Shown here in pieces: positions 7,854-17,163 of a stretch of DNA of 64,000 nt. Position 1 is the first letter of the stretch. Every line of letters begins with the position of its first letter. The stretch is from Limnobacter sp. CACIAM 66H1. GTDB taxonomy: Bacteria > Pseudomonadota > Gammaproteobacteria > Burkholderiales > Burkholderiaceae_B. Location of the stretch: assembly GCF_001601825.1 (NCBI RefSeq), contig NZ_LUJK01000010.1, forward strand, positions 16,342 through 80,341, read 5' to 3'. The translations under genes were made by a program, and so were the position numbers. The notes beneath the pieces are model-generated. The model did not search any database. It had not been told where the DNA came from and saw nothing but the letters and a program-made list of their open reading frames with translations.

Positions 7854-9911
7854 TTAGAAAGCCAGTTTCACACCCACCAGCGCGGAGCGCCCGCCCAGCG
7901 GAGTGTAGCCGCGCACGGTGTTCAGCGTGGTGGCTGAGAATGCCAGTTCGTCGGTCAGGTTTTGCAGGTTGGCAAACACTTCACCACCTGAGCGGCCCCA
8001 AGTGAACGCCTTGCCGATTCTCAAGTTCACGAGTTCGTAACCTTCCACTTTGGTATCACCTGCACCAGCTTTGCTGTCGCTGACCCAGATCAGCTCCGGC
8101 GTGATGGTCCAGCCGGCTTGTGTGTAGGCTGCACTGGCGACCACACGTTGCGGGCTGATGCGCGGCAAATTGCCTCCCCCATCGGTGCGTTTTCCACGGA
8201 TCAAGTCGTACTGAACTGCGGGCTGCAATTTGCCAGAACCCACTGCGTAGGCAGTTTGATAACCGAGCTCAATGCCTTGAAACTCAGCAGGTACCGCTGT
8301 GAAATCAAATACCTGAATGGGAGGCTCGCCCGGTTCAATGAACTGGGAATTGGCACCTGTACGCCCAATCAGGGCGATGTAATTGTTGTACCGGCTTGCA
8401 AACGCTGTGGCGTTGAACTTGGATTCGCCCCGTGCCCAAGTGCTGGTTAATTCGAGGTGACGGCCGCGTTCCTCTTGCAAATTCGGATTGCCTTTCTCGT
8501 AAGCGTCTGTGGCCACATGCACGCCGTCGGCATACAACTCGAAGCTGGAGGGCGCACGCTCCACCCGAGACACCGAACCACCCAGCGACCAGCCATTGCC
8601 TATGGGCGCAGTGTAACCCAGTGAGAAAGAGCTGGGAGTAAAACTGCGGTTGATGGCAGGACCCGCATCTACACCGGCACCCGCCACCGGGCCATTCAAG
8701 GGCGATAAGCCACTGGTGGCTGCATTCACATCCACTTGGTCACCACGCAGACCGAATTCGAACACTCCGCTATTTTCCTGTCCGCGGCTGGCGCGGAAGA
8801 TGGTGAAGATGCCTGTCTGGTCGGTGCTGGTGCTGGGCACAAAGGCCTCATCACCGATGGCTGAAAAGTCGGTGCGTTCAAACTGTACGCCAGTGCTGGT
8901 GTTGAAATTCAAACCGGCAATGGAAAATGGCTGCAGGGCCACTTCCACGCGGCCGTCCACGCCATCGTTTACAAACAGGGTGGCGGGTGCACCATCTTCA
9001 AATTCCCGGTGTTGATAATCGGTTTTGGCCAGCCGGTATTTCACTTGCTTGAAGGCGGCGTTGTTGAAGTTTTGCTCGCCTTCCAGTGCGTAGCGCTCGC
9101 TTTCCATGCCAATGCGTACATCGAGCGATTTCGGAACACCGTATTCGTTGTTGTAACGTTCCGCGGATACGCCTATGTAGCCATTGCCGGTTTGGAACGA
9201 GGCTCCGATGGCTGCACCATCGGATTTCGAGGAGGAGTTTTGAACCCGGCTGCCCGTGACACCGTCGGGGTCGGTGAAGGTGGGGGTTTCAAGGTCGCGC
9301 GTGGTGCGCTTGAATCCATCGAGGTGAATGCTGACCCCCTGCCCCAAACCGGCATCCAGCTTAAAGCCACCCGCTGTTTGATCCGCAGCGCCACCGCCCA
9401 GCAAGTTAACCTCACCCTGAAGGCCTTGGACGGGCGTGCGTGCAATACGTTGGTCGACCAGATTGACTACACCGCCGACCGCATTGCCACCGTAGGCCAG
9501 TGCGGCGGGGCCACGAAGGATTTCAACCTGGTGCAGGGAAAATGGATCGACTGGCAAAGCGTGATCGAAGCTGAGTGCAGACACATCGACGGTGGCAGCA
9601 GAATTGCGCAGAATCTTGATGCGGTCTGAGTCTTGCCCACGCACAATCGGGCGGCTTGAGTTGGGGCCAAAGCCGGTGGTGGAAACGCCGGGCTCGTAAC
9701 GCAATGCATCACCCAAGGTGCTGGCGCCACTGGCATTCAGCTCATCGGCTGTGATCACGGAAAAAGGTTTGGTGATGGATTCCGGCTGCTCGGCTGTGCC
9801 GGTGATCACAACGGATTCAAGGAGGGCTTCTTGGGCCAGGGCTTGGGTTTGGGCGATGAAAAGCACGCTGGCCAGCGCCACGGCACGGCGCTGAAATTGG
9901 GATTTGTTCAT
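7854..9911 (-). CDS. znuD: TonB-dependent receptor, ZnuD-like zinc/heme uptake type
   Basis: Outer-membrane TonB-gated transporter of 685 aa. A signal peptide (MNKSQFQRRAVALASVLFIAQTQALAQ) is followed by a TonB-box region (ESVVITGTA), a plug (SRPIVRGQDSDRIKIL, LRGPAALAYGGNAVGGVVN) and a 22-strand barrel ending in a terminal Phe. The plug FDHALPVDP and barrel SFELYADGVHVATDAYE match ZnuD-type zinc receptors as I know the family. The ORF track extends to 10280, but the true start is Met at 9911 directly before the signal peptide. The upstream His-rich DUF2946-like gene supports a metal role. The substrate (zinc rather than another metal) is inferred by similarity. Confidence 0.85.
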   Translation of the reverse strand: MNKSQFQRRAVALASVLFIAQTQALAQEALLESVVITGTAEQPESITKPFSVITADELNASGASTLGDALRYEPGVSTTGFGPNSSRPIVRGQDSDRIKILRNSAATVDVSALSFDHALPVDPFSLHQVEILRGPAALAYGGNAVGGVVNLVDQRIARTPVQGLQGEVNLLGGGAADQTAGGFKLDAGLGQGVSIHLDGFKRTTRDLETPTFTDPDGVTGSRVQNSSSKSDGAAIGASFQTGNGYIGVSAERYNNEYGVPKSLDVRIGMESERYALEGEQNFNNAAFKQVKYRLAKTDYQHREFEDGAPATLFVNDGVDGRVEVALQPFSIAGLNFNTSTGVQFERTDFSAIGDEAFVPSTSTDQTGIFTIFRASRGQENSGVFEFGLRGDQVDVNAATSGLSPLNGPVAGAGVDAGPAINRSFTPSSFSLGYTAPIGNGWSLGGSVSRVERAPSSFELYADGVHVATDAYEKGNPNLQEERGRHLELTSTWARGESKFNATAFASRYNNYIALIGRTGANSQFIEPGEPPIQVFDFTAVPAEFQGIELGYQTAYAVGSGKLQPAVQYDLIRGKRTDGGGNLPRISPQRVVASAAYTQAGWTITPELIWVSDSKAGAGDTKVEGYELVNLRIGKAFTWGRSGGEVFANLQNLTDELAFSATTLNTVRGYTPLGGRSALVGVKLAF

Positions 9912-10005
9912 GTTGTTTCCTGAAATACAGCACGCCGCCTCCCAGCCCTGTTTTGACCACACAAGGGCTCGGAAAGCGACAAAAAAATAAAGGGGATTGT
10001 TTACT

Positions 10006-10347
10006 TCAGGAAAAACCGGGCGGATCGCGTACACGCACACGCTGTGCAAACAGTGTGTTGCGAGGTGTTTGAGTCGCAATATGTGGCTTGCCCAATTCGA
10101 CCAGCACCGGCAAAGCGCAGCCTGTTGGTGGATTGGAAACCGCAGCCTGCGCATTGGCAAGCCCATCAAACAGCAAGCAAGAATGGAGAATATCGCTGGA
10201 AGCGCTGTGCCCATGTGCGTGTGAATGGCCGTATTGCGACTCGGCCTGCAGTGAGTCCCGGTGCTCAATGCTGTGGGCAAGCCCTGCCCATTGCGTGGCC
10301 AAAACGGCCAGCGCGATTAGCATGTGTTGGAGCCAGCGGATGCGCAT
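10006..10347 (-). CDS. Small secreted His-rich DUF2946-like protein
   Basis: Short exported protein, 113 aa from Met at 10347. It has a hydrophobic N-terminal segment (MLIALAVLATQWAGLAHS), a His cluster (HSHAHGHSAS), a conserved HSCLLFDGL box with one Cys and a terminal RDPPG motif typical of DUF2946-type proteins that sit beside metal-related TonB receptors and czc genes. It lies 94 bp upstream of the ZnuD-like receptor on the same strand. A role in periplasmic metal handling is inferred from the histidines and neighbours. The ORF track start (10413) has no support over the internal Met. Confidence 0.65.
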   Translation of the reverse strand: MRIRWLQHMLIALAVLATQWAGLAHSIEHRDSLQAESQYGHSHAHGHSASSDILHSCLLFDGLANAQAAVSNPPTGCALPVLVELGKPHIATQTPRNTLFAQRVRVRDPPGFS

Positions 10348-10413
10348 CGGGGAGATCAATTCGATTAACTGCAATAAGTGTAGTTTAACAAACCTGTCAA
10401 GCGGGGCCAGCAA

Positions 10414-11361
10414 TCAGTGCCCGGCTTTGCGGCGCATATTCTCCAGACGTTGGTCTTTCAAGGTCCAGATGTCACCGATCCAGGCTTTGAAACGGTTCTT
10501 GAACTCCAGATCGTTGCGGAAGTCGCCCGCGATCATGTCGGCTGGAATGGGCAGAATTTCGACATGCACTTGCATACGGGGTTGCTTTCCGCACAACCAG
10601 CTCCAGGTGATGTTTCCCTGGCTGGGCCCATACGCAATGGTGACATTCACCATGCCTGCGAACTGTTCGCCCATGGCGTTCAATGAGGCGGACAAGCCGC
10701 CATACTTGGGGCCCAGCAGGTGTGTGTAAGGCGATTTGGTTTTCGCTTTTTTGGCAGGTGTAAAGCGGGTTCCTTCCAGAAAGTTGATCACGGTGACCGG
10801 GCTTTCCTTGTACACGGCGCAGGCTTTGCGGGTGGTTTCCAGATCCTGGCTGGCCAAGGCCGGGTTGCGCGCGATGGCAGCGCGGCTGTGGCGCTTCATG
10901 AATGGGAAATCCATGGCCCAACACACGACACCCACAATCGGGACCCAGATCAGTTCTTTCTTCAGAAAGAACCGACCAAAAGGCGCATGGCCATGCAGTA
11001 CGTCAAACAACACCACAATGTCGGCCCAGGCGGTGTGGTTGCTGATCACCAAATAGCTGCTGTGCGGTTTGAACTCGCCATGAATTTCGACCTGTCCTTG
11101 TTGGCCATGCAGCAGTTTGTACAGTTGCTTGTCTGAGCCAACCCACCAGGTTGCAATTTGTACACAGCAGTTCGAGGCCACGCGTTGCACCCTGTAAACC
11201 GGCACAAGGCGCAGCACGATGAAGGGGAACATCACGATGAACCAGAAAGTGATGCAAAGGCTCATCATGGTGACAGTGAGCACACCAACGACGGGTGCTG
11301 GAAGAATTTTGGACAGAGGCACTTTGGGAATCCAGGGCGGGTAGCTTTGCGGGCTGTTCAA
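10414..11361 (-). CDS. 1-acyl-glycerol-3-phosphate acyltransferase-like protein (YihG/PlsC family)
   Basis: Membrane acyltransferase of 315 aa. It has two N-terminal hydrophobic segments, the catalytic motif NHTAWAD (an NHx4D form) and the substrate motif FLEGTRF, and reads as the PlsC/YihG-like clade. The likely reaction is transfer of an acyl chain to a lysophospholipid. It is separated by only 31 bp from the PhoD gene upstream on the same strand, so it may be a third member of that unit. The exact acyl acceptor cannot be predicted. Confidence 0.82.
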   Translation of the reverse strand: MNSPQSYPPWIPKVPLSKILPAPVVGVLTVTMMSLCITFWFIVMFPFIVLRLVPVYRVQRVASNCCVQIATWWVGSDKQLYKLLHGQQGQVEIHGEFKPHSSYLVISNHTAWADIVVLFDVLHGHAPFGRFFLKKELIWVPIVGVVCWAMDFPFMKRHSRAAIARNPALASQDLETTRKACAVYKESPVTVINFLEGTRFTPAKKAKTKSPYTHLLGPKYGGLSASLNAMGEQFAGMVNVTIAYGPSQGNITWSWLCGKQPRMQVHVEILPIPADMIAGDFRNDLEFKNRFKAWIGDIWTLKDQRLENMRRKAGH

Positions 11362-11392
11362 TCAAACAGCCCGGATCTTACCCCAGAAACCC

Positions 11393-13132
11393 TTAAACAC
11401 CCAATAGGCCGGTGACCACATCCACGGGGTATATTCCTTGCGGGGTAATGCGGTTGGCACCATCTGCCACCTCGAATGTGGCGGACAGTCTTTCGGAGCC
11501 ACCACGCTCGAGAATGGTGCTGACAGCCCAGTATTCGCAAGTGGTTTTATCCTCCGCCACGCGCAATATGCTGTAGCCGCGCTCGGTCACGTTCACGTGT
11601 TTAATGTGTGGGCTGGTCAGGCGAATGGCCTGAATGATCTGGTTGGGCAGATCAAGGCCCGGCGATGTCACAGAGGTGACCACGAATTCCGTGGCCACGC
11701 TACCCTGCCCGGTGACGGGATTGTAGCCGCCCACCGCATCAATCGGCTGATTGGGATTGTCGGTGATATCGGCCACCCAGGCGGTGTGCACATCGCCAGT
11801 CAAAATCACCACATTGTTGATTGCATCACCACCGTCGTCGCCTCGCAAGGCGTTGATGATGCGCTGGCGCTCGGCGCTGTAGCCGTCCCAAGCGTCGCCG
11901 TTCAGGCCCGATGGCGCAAGCAACTCACCGAGTTGTGCGGGGGCCGGGTTGTTTAAACCGGGTTTGATGATCCACTGGTGAAACACCACCTGGTTGCCGA
12001 TCAGTTTCCACTGGGCTTGTGATCCCCGCATGCCGTTGATCAAAAAGTTGTATTGTTCCTCCCCGATCATGGTGCGGTCGGGCTGGCTGGCCACGCCATC
12101 GGTGGGGTTGACCGGTGTGGCGGCTTCCACGTCGCGGTCAAACAGGCGCGTGTCGAGCAAGAACAGATCCACCATGTCGCCAAACTGAACACGGCGGAAA
12201 ATTTTGGTTTGGTTGCCGGGTTCAGGCAGGCGAATCGGCATCCATTCGTCGTAGGCACGTTGTGCAAAAGCCTTGCGTTCTTCCCACACACCTTCAGCTC
12301 CCTCGGTGTGGTTTTCTGCACCATCGCGGTAGGAGTTGTTGGTGGATTCGTGGTCGTCCCAAATGGTGATGAACGGGAAGCGCTCGTGAAGCTTTTGCAG
12401 GTCTTCGTCTCGCTTGTATTGGGCGTGACGGGTGCGATAGTCGGATAGCGTGATAATTTCCATCGCCGGTTCATACTCGCGGACATTGCCGTACTGGCCG
12501 TTGCCATACTCGTAAATGTAGTCACCCAAGTGGATGATGGCGTCGATGTCATCCCGTTCAGCCAGTTTGGCATATGCATTGAAAAAACCATGCGCCAGGC
12601 TGGAGCAACTCACCACACCAAAATTCAGCGGGCGCTTGTTGCCAGCGGCTGGCGTGGTACGCGTGCGGCCCACCGGGCTGGTTTTGCCGTTGCTGCGGAA
12701 TTGATAGAAGTACACGGTGTCCTGGTCAAGCCCGTTGCAAATCAGCTTCACGGTGAAGTCTTGCGCGGCGGTGGTTTGAAAGTCCATCGACTTGACAAAC
12801 ATGGTCAGCGCTTCGTCCTTGAACACATCCACGCGACCACCCACGGTGCGGTTGGTGTTTTCAGGTGTAATGCGGGTCCACAGCACCACACTGTCAAAAG
12901 CGGGGTCGCCACTGGCTACGCTGTGCAAGAACTGCACATTCTGCGTGGGGGTTTCTTCGTTGGGATTGGTGCGACCATCGGTCAGAGCACTGGTATTGTC
13001 GCTTCCGCAGCCCTGTAAAAGGCCCAGGCCGCCAACACTGGCGGTGCCAAGACCCAAACCTTTCAGGAATGAGCGGCGGGTAATGCCCGGGCGTTTTTGA
13101 ATTCGACTGCGTTTGCGGCGTGGACCTGACAT
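11393..13132 (-). CDS. phoD: Alkaline phosphatase D family protein, Tat-exported
   Basis: Predicted secreted phosphodiesterase/phosphomonoesterase that releases phosphate from organic esters. The N-terminus has a twin-arginine signal (TRRSFLKGLGLG) followed by a lipobox-like LLQGC. The PhoD catalytic domain shows HLGDYIYEYG, IWDDHES and LTGDVHTAWVADI, supplying the Fe/Ca metal ligands. Its 579 aa length is usual. It follows the PhoX-like gene by 33 bp on the same strand, and the two are probably cotranscribed under phosphate control. A Pho-box-like element lies upstream of the pair. Confidence 0.9.
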   Translation of the reverse strand: MSGPRRKRSRIQKRPGITRRSFLKGLGLGTASVGGLGLLQGCGSDNTSALTDGRTNPNEETPTQNVQFLHSVASGDPAFDSVVLWTRITPENTNRTVGGRVDVFKDEALTMFVKSMDFQTTAAQDFTVKLICNGLDQDTVYFYQFRSNGKTSPVGRTRTTPAAGNKRPLNFGVVSCSSLAHGFFNAYAKLAERDDIDAIIHLGDYIYEYGNGQYGNVREYEPAMEIITLSDYRTRHAQYKRDEDLQKLHERFPFITIWDDHESTNNSYRDGAENHTEGAEGVWEERKAFAQRAYDEWMPIRLPEPGNQTKIFRRVQFGDMVDLFLLDTRLFDRDVEAATPVNPTDGVASQPDRTMIGEEQYNFLINGMRGSQAQWKLIGNQVVFHQWIIKPGLNNPAPAQLGELLAPSGLNGDAWDGYSAERQRIINALRGDDGGDAINNVVILTGDVHTAWVADITDNPNQPIDAVGGYNPVTGQGSVATEFVVTSVTSPGLDLPNQIIQAIRLTSPHIKHVNVTERGYSILRVAEDKTTCEYWAVSTILERGGSERLSATFEVADGANRITPQGIYPVDVVTGLLGV

Positions 13133-13165
13133 GGCGAGTATTCCTGAAAGTTTTGAATTTGCTGC

Positions 13166-14566
13166 TTATGCGTTGGGCAGTGTTTTGGGGATCATTAGTT
13201 CATAGAGCATGCCCAGCCCAAGCCCATAGCCGCCTTGCAGGTTGGGGCCGCCTCGGTCGCTGGTGAAGTACATGCGCTTGCCATCGGGGCTGAATGCAAT
13301 CCCCGCAATTTCGGACTGGTCTTGACCAACGATTTGCAACAGGGGAACCAGCACGCCATCCGGGTACACCACCACCACTTGCATGTCACCGCCGTCCTCG
13401 GCCACCAACACTTCACCAAATGGCGTCATCGTGATGTTGTCCACGCCCGACAGTATGTTGTTGGGTGCTTTGGCAGTCGTTAAGTCGTAAGCCACTTCAA
13501 TGGTCTGATTGGTGGTATTCAGCATCCAAAGTCGTTCGTCGCCCTTGGTGGTGAAAAACACGCGGTCATTTTGGTACCAGACGCCTTCACCACCATCAAA
13601 TGCTGTGGTTTCAGGCAAGCGGTTTTCCATTTGGGGTGCATTCGGATTGGCTGCGTTCACCCAGCTGTAGCGAACGGGGCCATTCAATGCATCGGCCACA
13701 TCGCCCTCCACTTTCAATACTTGCAGCAGCCCTTGGTTCATGTTGGCGCGCTCGGCACCAGCGGGCCAGTCACCCGCGGTGGGAACCCAGCGGTAAAAGC
13801 GCCCATCCGGCATGTCCTCAGTCATGTAAAACACACGACGTTCGCTGTCGATAGCCACCGCCTCATGGCTGAATACACCCAGCGCCGGAAGCGGGCGTGC
13901 GGCTTGTATGCCAAATGGATCGCATTCCCACACCAGACCGGTCGGGATTTCTTCGCAGCTGAGCCAGGTCTTCCAAGGGGTTACCACGCCCGCGCAGTTG
14001 AATGTGGTGTTTCGCAAAATGCGGTAGCTGTCTTCAACAGTACCATCTGGCCCAAACACCAGCGCACTGGCGCCACCGAGGCCGGGTACCAGTGTTTCGA
14101 TCGGATTGGTCAGCGGGGCCAGCTGCGGAACCTGAAATCCAATTGTGCCCACGCCGGGAACCTCGCTGTTGGAGCAGTAAATCCAGCCACCATCTTCACG
14201 GGGAACCACACCGCCGCCGTCGTTGAAGATATGCCAGGGTGTTGCGCCGGCCGCTGGCGGCAAACTGTTGATGGCCACTACGCGGGTTGAAAAACCGGCC
14301 GCAGTGCGAACTCCATTGGCATCGGGTTCACCCAAGGGTCCTATGTTTCGGAATCGAAACTGGTTATTGCTGAGCGCAGTGCCGCCAAACCGGTTGGTTT
14401 CAGAAGCTCCCACACGCCCCCCAGTCGACCCCAGTGGATTGTCGGAACTGCCGCAGCCGGCCATCCAAGGCAGTACACTGGCGCTGGCGCCATACAAAAA
14501 TGTTTTAAGCAGATTGCGTCGGCGAACGCTGGAAGGCAAAGCGGGTGAAAACGACATGGCGGGCAT
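13166..14566 (-). CDS. PhoX family (DUF839) alkaline phosphatase-like protein, Tat-exported
   Basis: PhoX/DUF839 family protein. The N-terminus has a twin-arginine motif (RRRNLLKTFLYGA) and a Cys after PWMAG. The beta-propeller body includes TPWKTWLSCEEIPTG, DGGEGVWYQ and the C-terminal FSPDGKRMYFTSD, typical of PhoX-like proteins. At 466 aa it is shorter than classical PhoX (about 600 aa), so it may be a divergent relative. It is first in the minus-strand order phoX, phoD, acyltransferase. Secretion through Tat fits a Fe/Ca cofactor loaded in the cytoplasm. Confidence 0.82.
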   Translation of the reverse strand: MPAMSFSPALPSSVRRRNLLKTFLYGASASVLPWMAGCGSSDNPLGSTGGRVGASETNRFGGTALSNNQFRFRNIGPLGEPDANGVRTAAGFSTRVVAINSLPPAAGATPWHIFNDGGGVVPREDGGWIYCSNSEVPGVGTIGFQVPQLAPLTNPIETLVPGLGGASALVFGPDGTVEDSYRILRNTTFNCAGVVTPWKTWLSCEEIPTGLVWECDPFGIQAARPLPALGVFSHEAVAIDSERRVFYMTEDMPDGRFYRWVPTAGDWPAGAERANMNQGLLQVLKVEGDVADALNGPVRYSWVNAANPNAPQMENRLPETTAFDGGEGVWYQNDRVFFTTKGDERLWMLNTTNQTIEVAYDLTTAKAPNNILSGVDNITMTPFGEVLVAEDGGDMQVVVVYPDGVLVPLLQIVGQDQSEIAGIAFSPDGKRMYFTSDRGGPNLQGGYGLGLGMLYELMIPKTLPNA

Positions 14567-14628
14567 CCAGATTGAACAGCATCAAGATGTAATACCCGCC
14601 AAACCGAATTTTGGTTTCCGAAGCCATC

Positions 14629-14663
14629 TTCAGTGTGACGCGTCATTGATCTGTCACACTGAA
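14629..14663. promoter_or_regulatory. Perfect dyad containing a Pho-box-like direct repeat upstream of phoX
   Basis: Arms TTCAGTGTGAC (14629-14639) and GTCACACTGAA (14653-14663) are perfectly complementary over 11 bp. The centre also carries GCGTCAT-TGAT-CTGTCAC (14640-14657), which has the 7-4-7 layout of the Pho box (CTGTCAT-N4-CTGTCAT). The box reads on the plus strand while the phosphatase genes are on the minus strand. Alternatively the dyad is the hairpin ending the upstream chemoreceptor transcript, but no T-run follows. Confidence 0.5.
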
Positions 14664-14673
14664 TTGCAGCCCT

Positions 14674-16320
14674 TCAGGTTTTGAAATAAGACACGGCCCG
14701 ATGCAAGTCTTCAGACATGCTTTCCACCTGGCGGGATTGCCCCTCCAGTTGCATGCTGGCCAATTTCAGTTGTTCCGACAATGCCGAGATGTCGCTAACC
14801 CGCTCAGAGATATCCGCACTGGCGGCCTCTTGTTCTTTGGTCGAGTTGGCCACGGCCAGCGCATATTCAACAGATTGCTCAAAGTGATGAACAATTTCCT
14901 GAAGGCCACCCATGAGCTTGTCGGCGTACTGCATGTTTTCGCTCATGTGTTCACCCACCTGCTCTACCGACTTGTTGGAACGTTCGGAGTAGGTACAAAT
15001 TTCACCGATCAGTGTGCGAATTTCATCGGTCGCCGTGGCGGTGTTTTGTGCCAGGGTACGTACTTCATCCGCGACCACGGCAAAGCCACGCCCCTGTTCT
15101 CCGGCGCGGGCTGCTTCAATGGCGGCATTCAAGGCCAACAGGTTGGTTTGCTGGGCAATGCCCTGTATCACGGACACGATGCCATTGATTCGGTCAGAGC
15201 GTTCTACAAGCCCGGCAATTTCCTGTGTGGTGGTTTGCATTTGACTTGCCATGTCATTCATTTTGCCTTGCAGGGTTTGCATCAAAGCCATGCCACTTTT
15301 GGCTGTATCCGCTGACAACTTGGCCTGAACCTCGGTTTTGTGGGCGTAATCTGAAATTGACTTGGCGCTGGTGCTCATCTGTTCTACGCTGACTGCCGTG
15401 GCATTGGAACTGTCCGCTTGTTTTTCAGCTGAACCTGACAAACCTGACGCCACATTCACCAGTTCGCTTGAAGCGGTTTTGAACGTGCTGCAGGCCTGAG
15501 ACACCTGGTTGATGATCTCCCGCAGACGCACTTGCAACTGTTGCATGCCGTCCATCAGTGAGCCACTTTCGCATTTCGGAACAGACTGAGTCAGGTTACC
15601 TTGCGCCATGGTGGCCACAACATTGAGCGCCTTGGCGGGTTCGCCACCGATTTGCTTGCGCAGCGATGCAGCCACCAAGCCCACGGTGATACCGCACAAC
15701 AGCACAATAGCGATACACACGATTCCGATGGTGATCAGGGCATTCTGGAATACGGAATCGCCTTGGACCACTGCAGCCTCCATGGTGCTTTTCACGCTTG
15801 AGTTCAAGGCATTCATGGTGTTGTCAATCTTCTGTTCCAGGGGGTCTCCTTCGCCCAGCAACATCAAAGTGGCGGCCTGTACTTCGCCCAACTCGGATTG
15901 TTCAATCACTTTTTGGTACACCGCGTGTAAGGCCGTATTGTCGGTGTTGATCGTTTCGATCAAGCCGCGAGTTTCACCCACGTGTGCGCTGGCCAGCATG
16001 CTTTGACCCAGTGAATCAATTTCAGAATCCAGCGCCAGCATGCGTGATTTGGCTAGATCGAACCGCTCCTGCTCATCGGCAAGAATCACATTGCGGGCCT
16101 CACGTGCCAACAAGGCAGATTTACTGCCCAGATTGGACACTTGGCTTAACAGAGAAACCTGTTTATCTGTGTTTTCCTGATTGAACTGGTTCAGGGCATG
16201 AATTTGATAAACCGCAAACACGCTCAATGCGAGCAAGGCCGCAATGGGTATGCCCATGACAATACCGAGCCGAACATTCAGGCTGGTATTGATGATTTTG
16301 TTCATAAAAGTGGAAGCCAT
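14674..16320 (-). CDS. Methyl-accepting chemotaxis protein
   Basis: Inner-membrane chemoreceptor, 548 aa. TM1 (about 18-38) is followed by a four-helix-bundle type periplasmic region (about 40-190), TM2 ([21 protein letters not shown]), a HAMP-like linker and a long cytoplasmic signalling domain. The hairpin tip [35 protein letters not shown] is intact, so it should contact CheA/CheW. It sits 10 bp after a gene for a secreted PDC-sensor protein on the same strand. No other che genes are in the window. Confidence 0.92.
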   Translation of the reverse strand: MASTFMNKIINTSLNVRLGIVMGIPIAALLALSVFAVYQIHALNQFNQENTDKQVSLLSQVSNLGSKSALLAREARNVILADEQERFDLAKSRMLALDSEIDSLGQSMLASAHVGETRGLIETINTDNTALHAVYQKVIEQSELGEVQAATLMLLGEGDPLEQKIDNTMNALNSSVKSTMEAAVVQGDSVFQNALITIGIVCIAIVLLCGITVGLVAASLRKQIGGEPAKALNVVATMAQGNLTQSVPKCESGSLMDGMQQLQVRLREIINQVSQACSTFKTASSELVNVASGLSGSAEKQADSSNATAVSVEQMSTSAKSISDYAHKTEVQAKLSADTAKSGMALMQTLQGKMNDMASQMQTTTQEIAGLVERSDRINGIVSVIQGIAQQTNLLALNAAIEAARAGEQGRGFAVVADEVRTLAQNTATATDEIRTLIGEICTYSERSNKSVEQVGEHMSENMQYADKLMGGLQEIVHHFEQSVEYALAVANSTKEQEAASADISERVSDISALSEQLKLASMQLEGQSRQVESMSEDLHRAVSYFKT

Positions 16321-16330
16321 AATTGCCTGC

Positions 16331-16882
16331 TCATGGTAGGGCTTGAATGTTCACGCCAATGGTCAAGGTACCAATCGCCTTGCCACCATCCATGACGGGC
16401 ACTGAAACCTGCGAAACCACTGCACCGGAGCTCTCGTCTTTCTTGGCACGGGCAACATAGTCGTCGCCTTTGCCGTCGGCCCAGGCTTTCACAAATTTGG
16501 GCTCATCACCCTGCCAATAGTCCGAAGTCATCGAGCTGATGGCCACGTTGGCACCCTGGTTGTCGGTCAAGATGGTTTCAGTGAAATAGGGTTTCGCTTT
16601 TTCTGCGGCCAGCAGGGCTTTCGACACCGGGCTTTCCATCATCGCTTTGGCCTCCGGCAAACCGCCCGATGCAGCAATCCATTTGCTGTCCATGGCCTTG
16701 ATCGCGTCCAGTGTCAGGCCTTTTCCGTTTTGGGCTTTGACAGCTGCGATTACCTCGGGTTTGGCGGCGATTGCCTTGATTTCGGGCAGTACATCGTTGG
16801 CGGTGCCCGCAAAAACACTGCTGCCTGTGGTCAGAATGAAAGCGGCCAAGCTGGCCTTTGCGAGAGACTGGAATCGTTTCAT
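16331..16882 (-). CDS. Secreted PDC/Cache sensor-domain protein
   Basis: Soluble exported protein of 183 aa consisting of a signal peptide (ending SSVFA) and a PDC (Cache-like) ligand-binding domain. The family fingerprint is [10 protein letters not shown] followed by TSDYWQGDE and the final strands [19 protein letters not shown]. It has no transmembrane or output domain. It is transcribed immediately upstream of a chemoreceptor with a 10-bp gap, suggesting it supplies ligand binding in the periplasm to that receptor. Ligand class is not predictable from sequence. Confidence 0.82.
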   Translation of the reverse strand: MKRFQSLAKASLAAFILTTGSSVFAGTANDVLPEIKAIAAKPEVIAAVKAQNGKGLTLDAIKAMDSKWIAASGGLPEAKAMMESPVSKALLAAEKAKPYFTETILTDNQGANVAISSMTSDYWQGDEPKFVKAWADGKGDDYVARAKKDESSGAVVSQVSVPVMDGGKAIGTLTIGVNIQALP

Positions 16883-17084
16883 GTGCTGTGCTCCATGAGA
16901 TTGAGCGTGGGTCTCAATCGGTTGATTGTTAAATTTTTTCCTCCATACGGGGGATGTATCTAGGTTAAGGATTTGATTCTCAATGCAATTAGTTAATAAG
17001 CAGTGGGAATAGGCCTTACTAAAATTCGTTGGTCTATTTGGAGGGGGATGTTAGGGTAAACCCTTGCATCTGTTCAAGGCTTGA

Positions 17085-17143
17085 CGCAACAGTTGCGTAG
17101 AACAAGGGTTGGCGCTATGTTTAGCTTGGTAACAACTGTTGCG
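17085..17143. repeat. Inverted repeat upstream of the cytochrome P460 gene
   Basis: CGCAACAGTT (17085-17094) and AACTGTTGCG (17134-17143) are perfect 10-bp inverted copies 39 bp apart. The first copy is itself nearly palindromic. They lie in the 281-bp stretch 16883-17163 between the divergent PDC-sensor and P460 genes, close to the P460 ribosome-binding site. They could be paired operator sites or a leader stem; no known binding consensus matches. Confidence 0.4.
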
Positions 17144-17163
17144 CAAACAAAAAAGGGGAAAAA

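Noticed and set aside
9912-10280. Extra N-terminal 123 residues of the TonB receptor ORF
   Set aside because: They overlap the separate DUF2946-like gene frame and lie before a clear signal peptide beginning at Met 9911.
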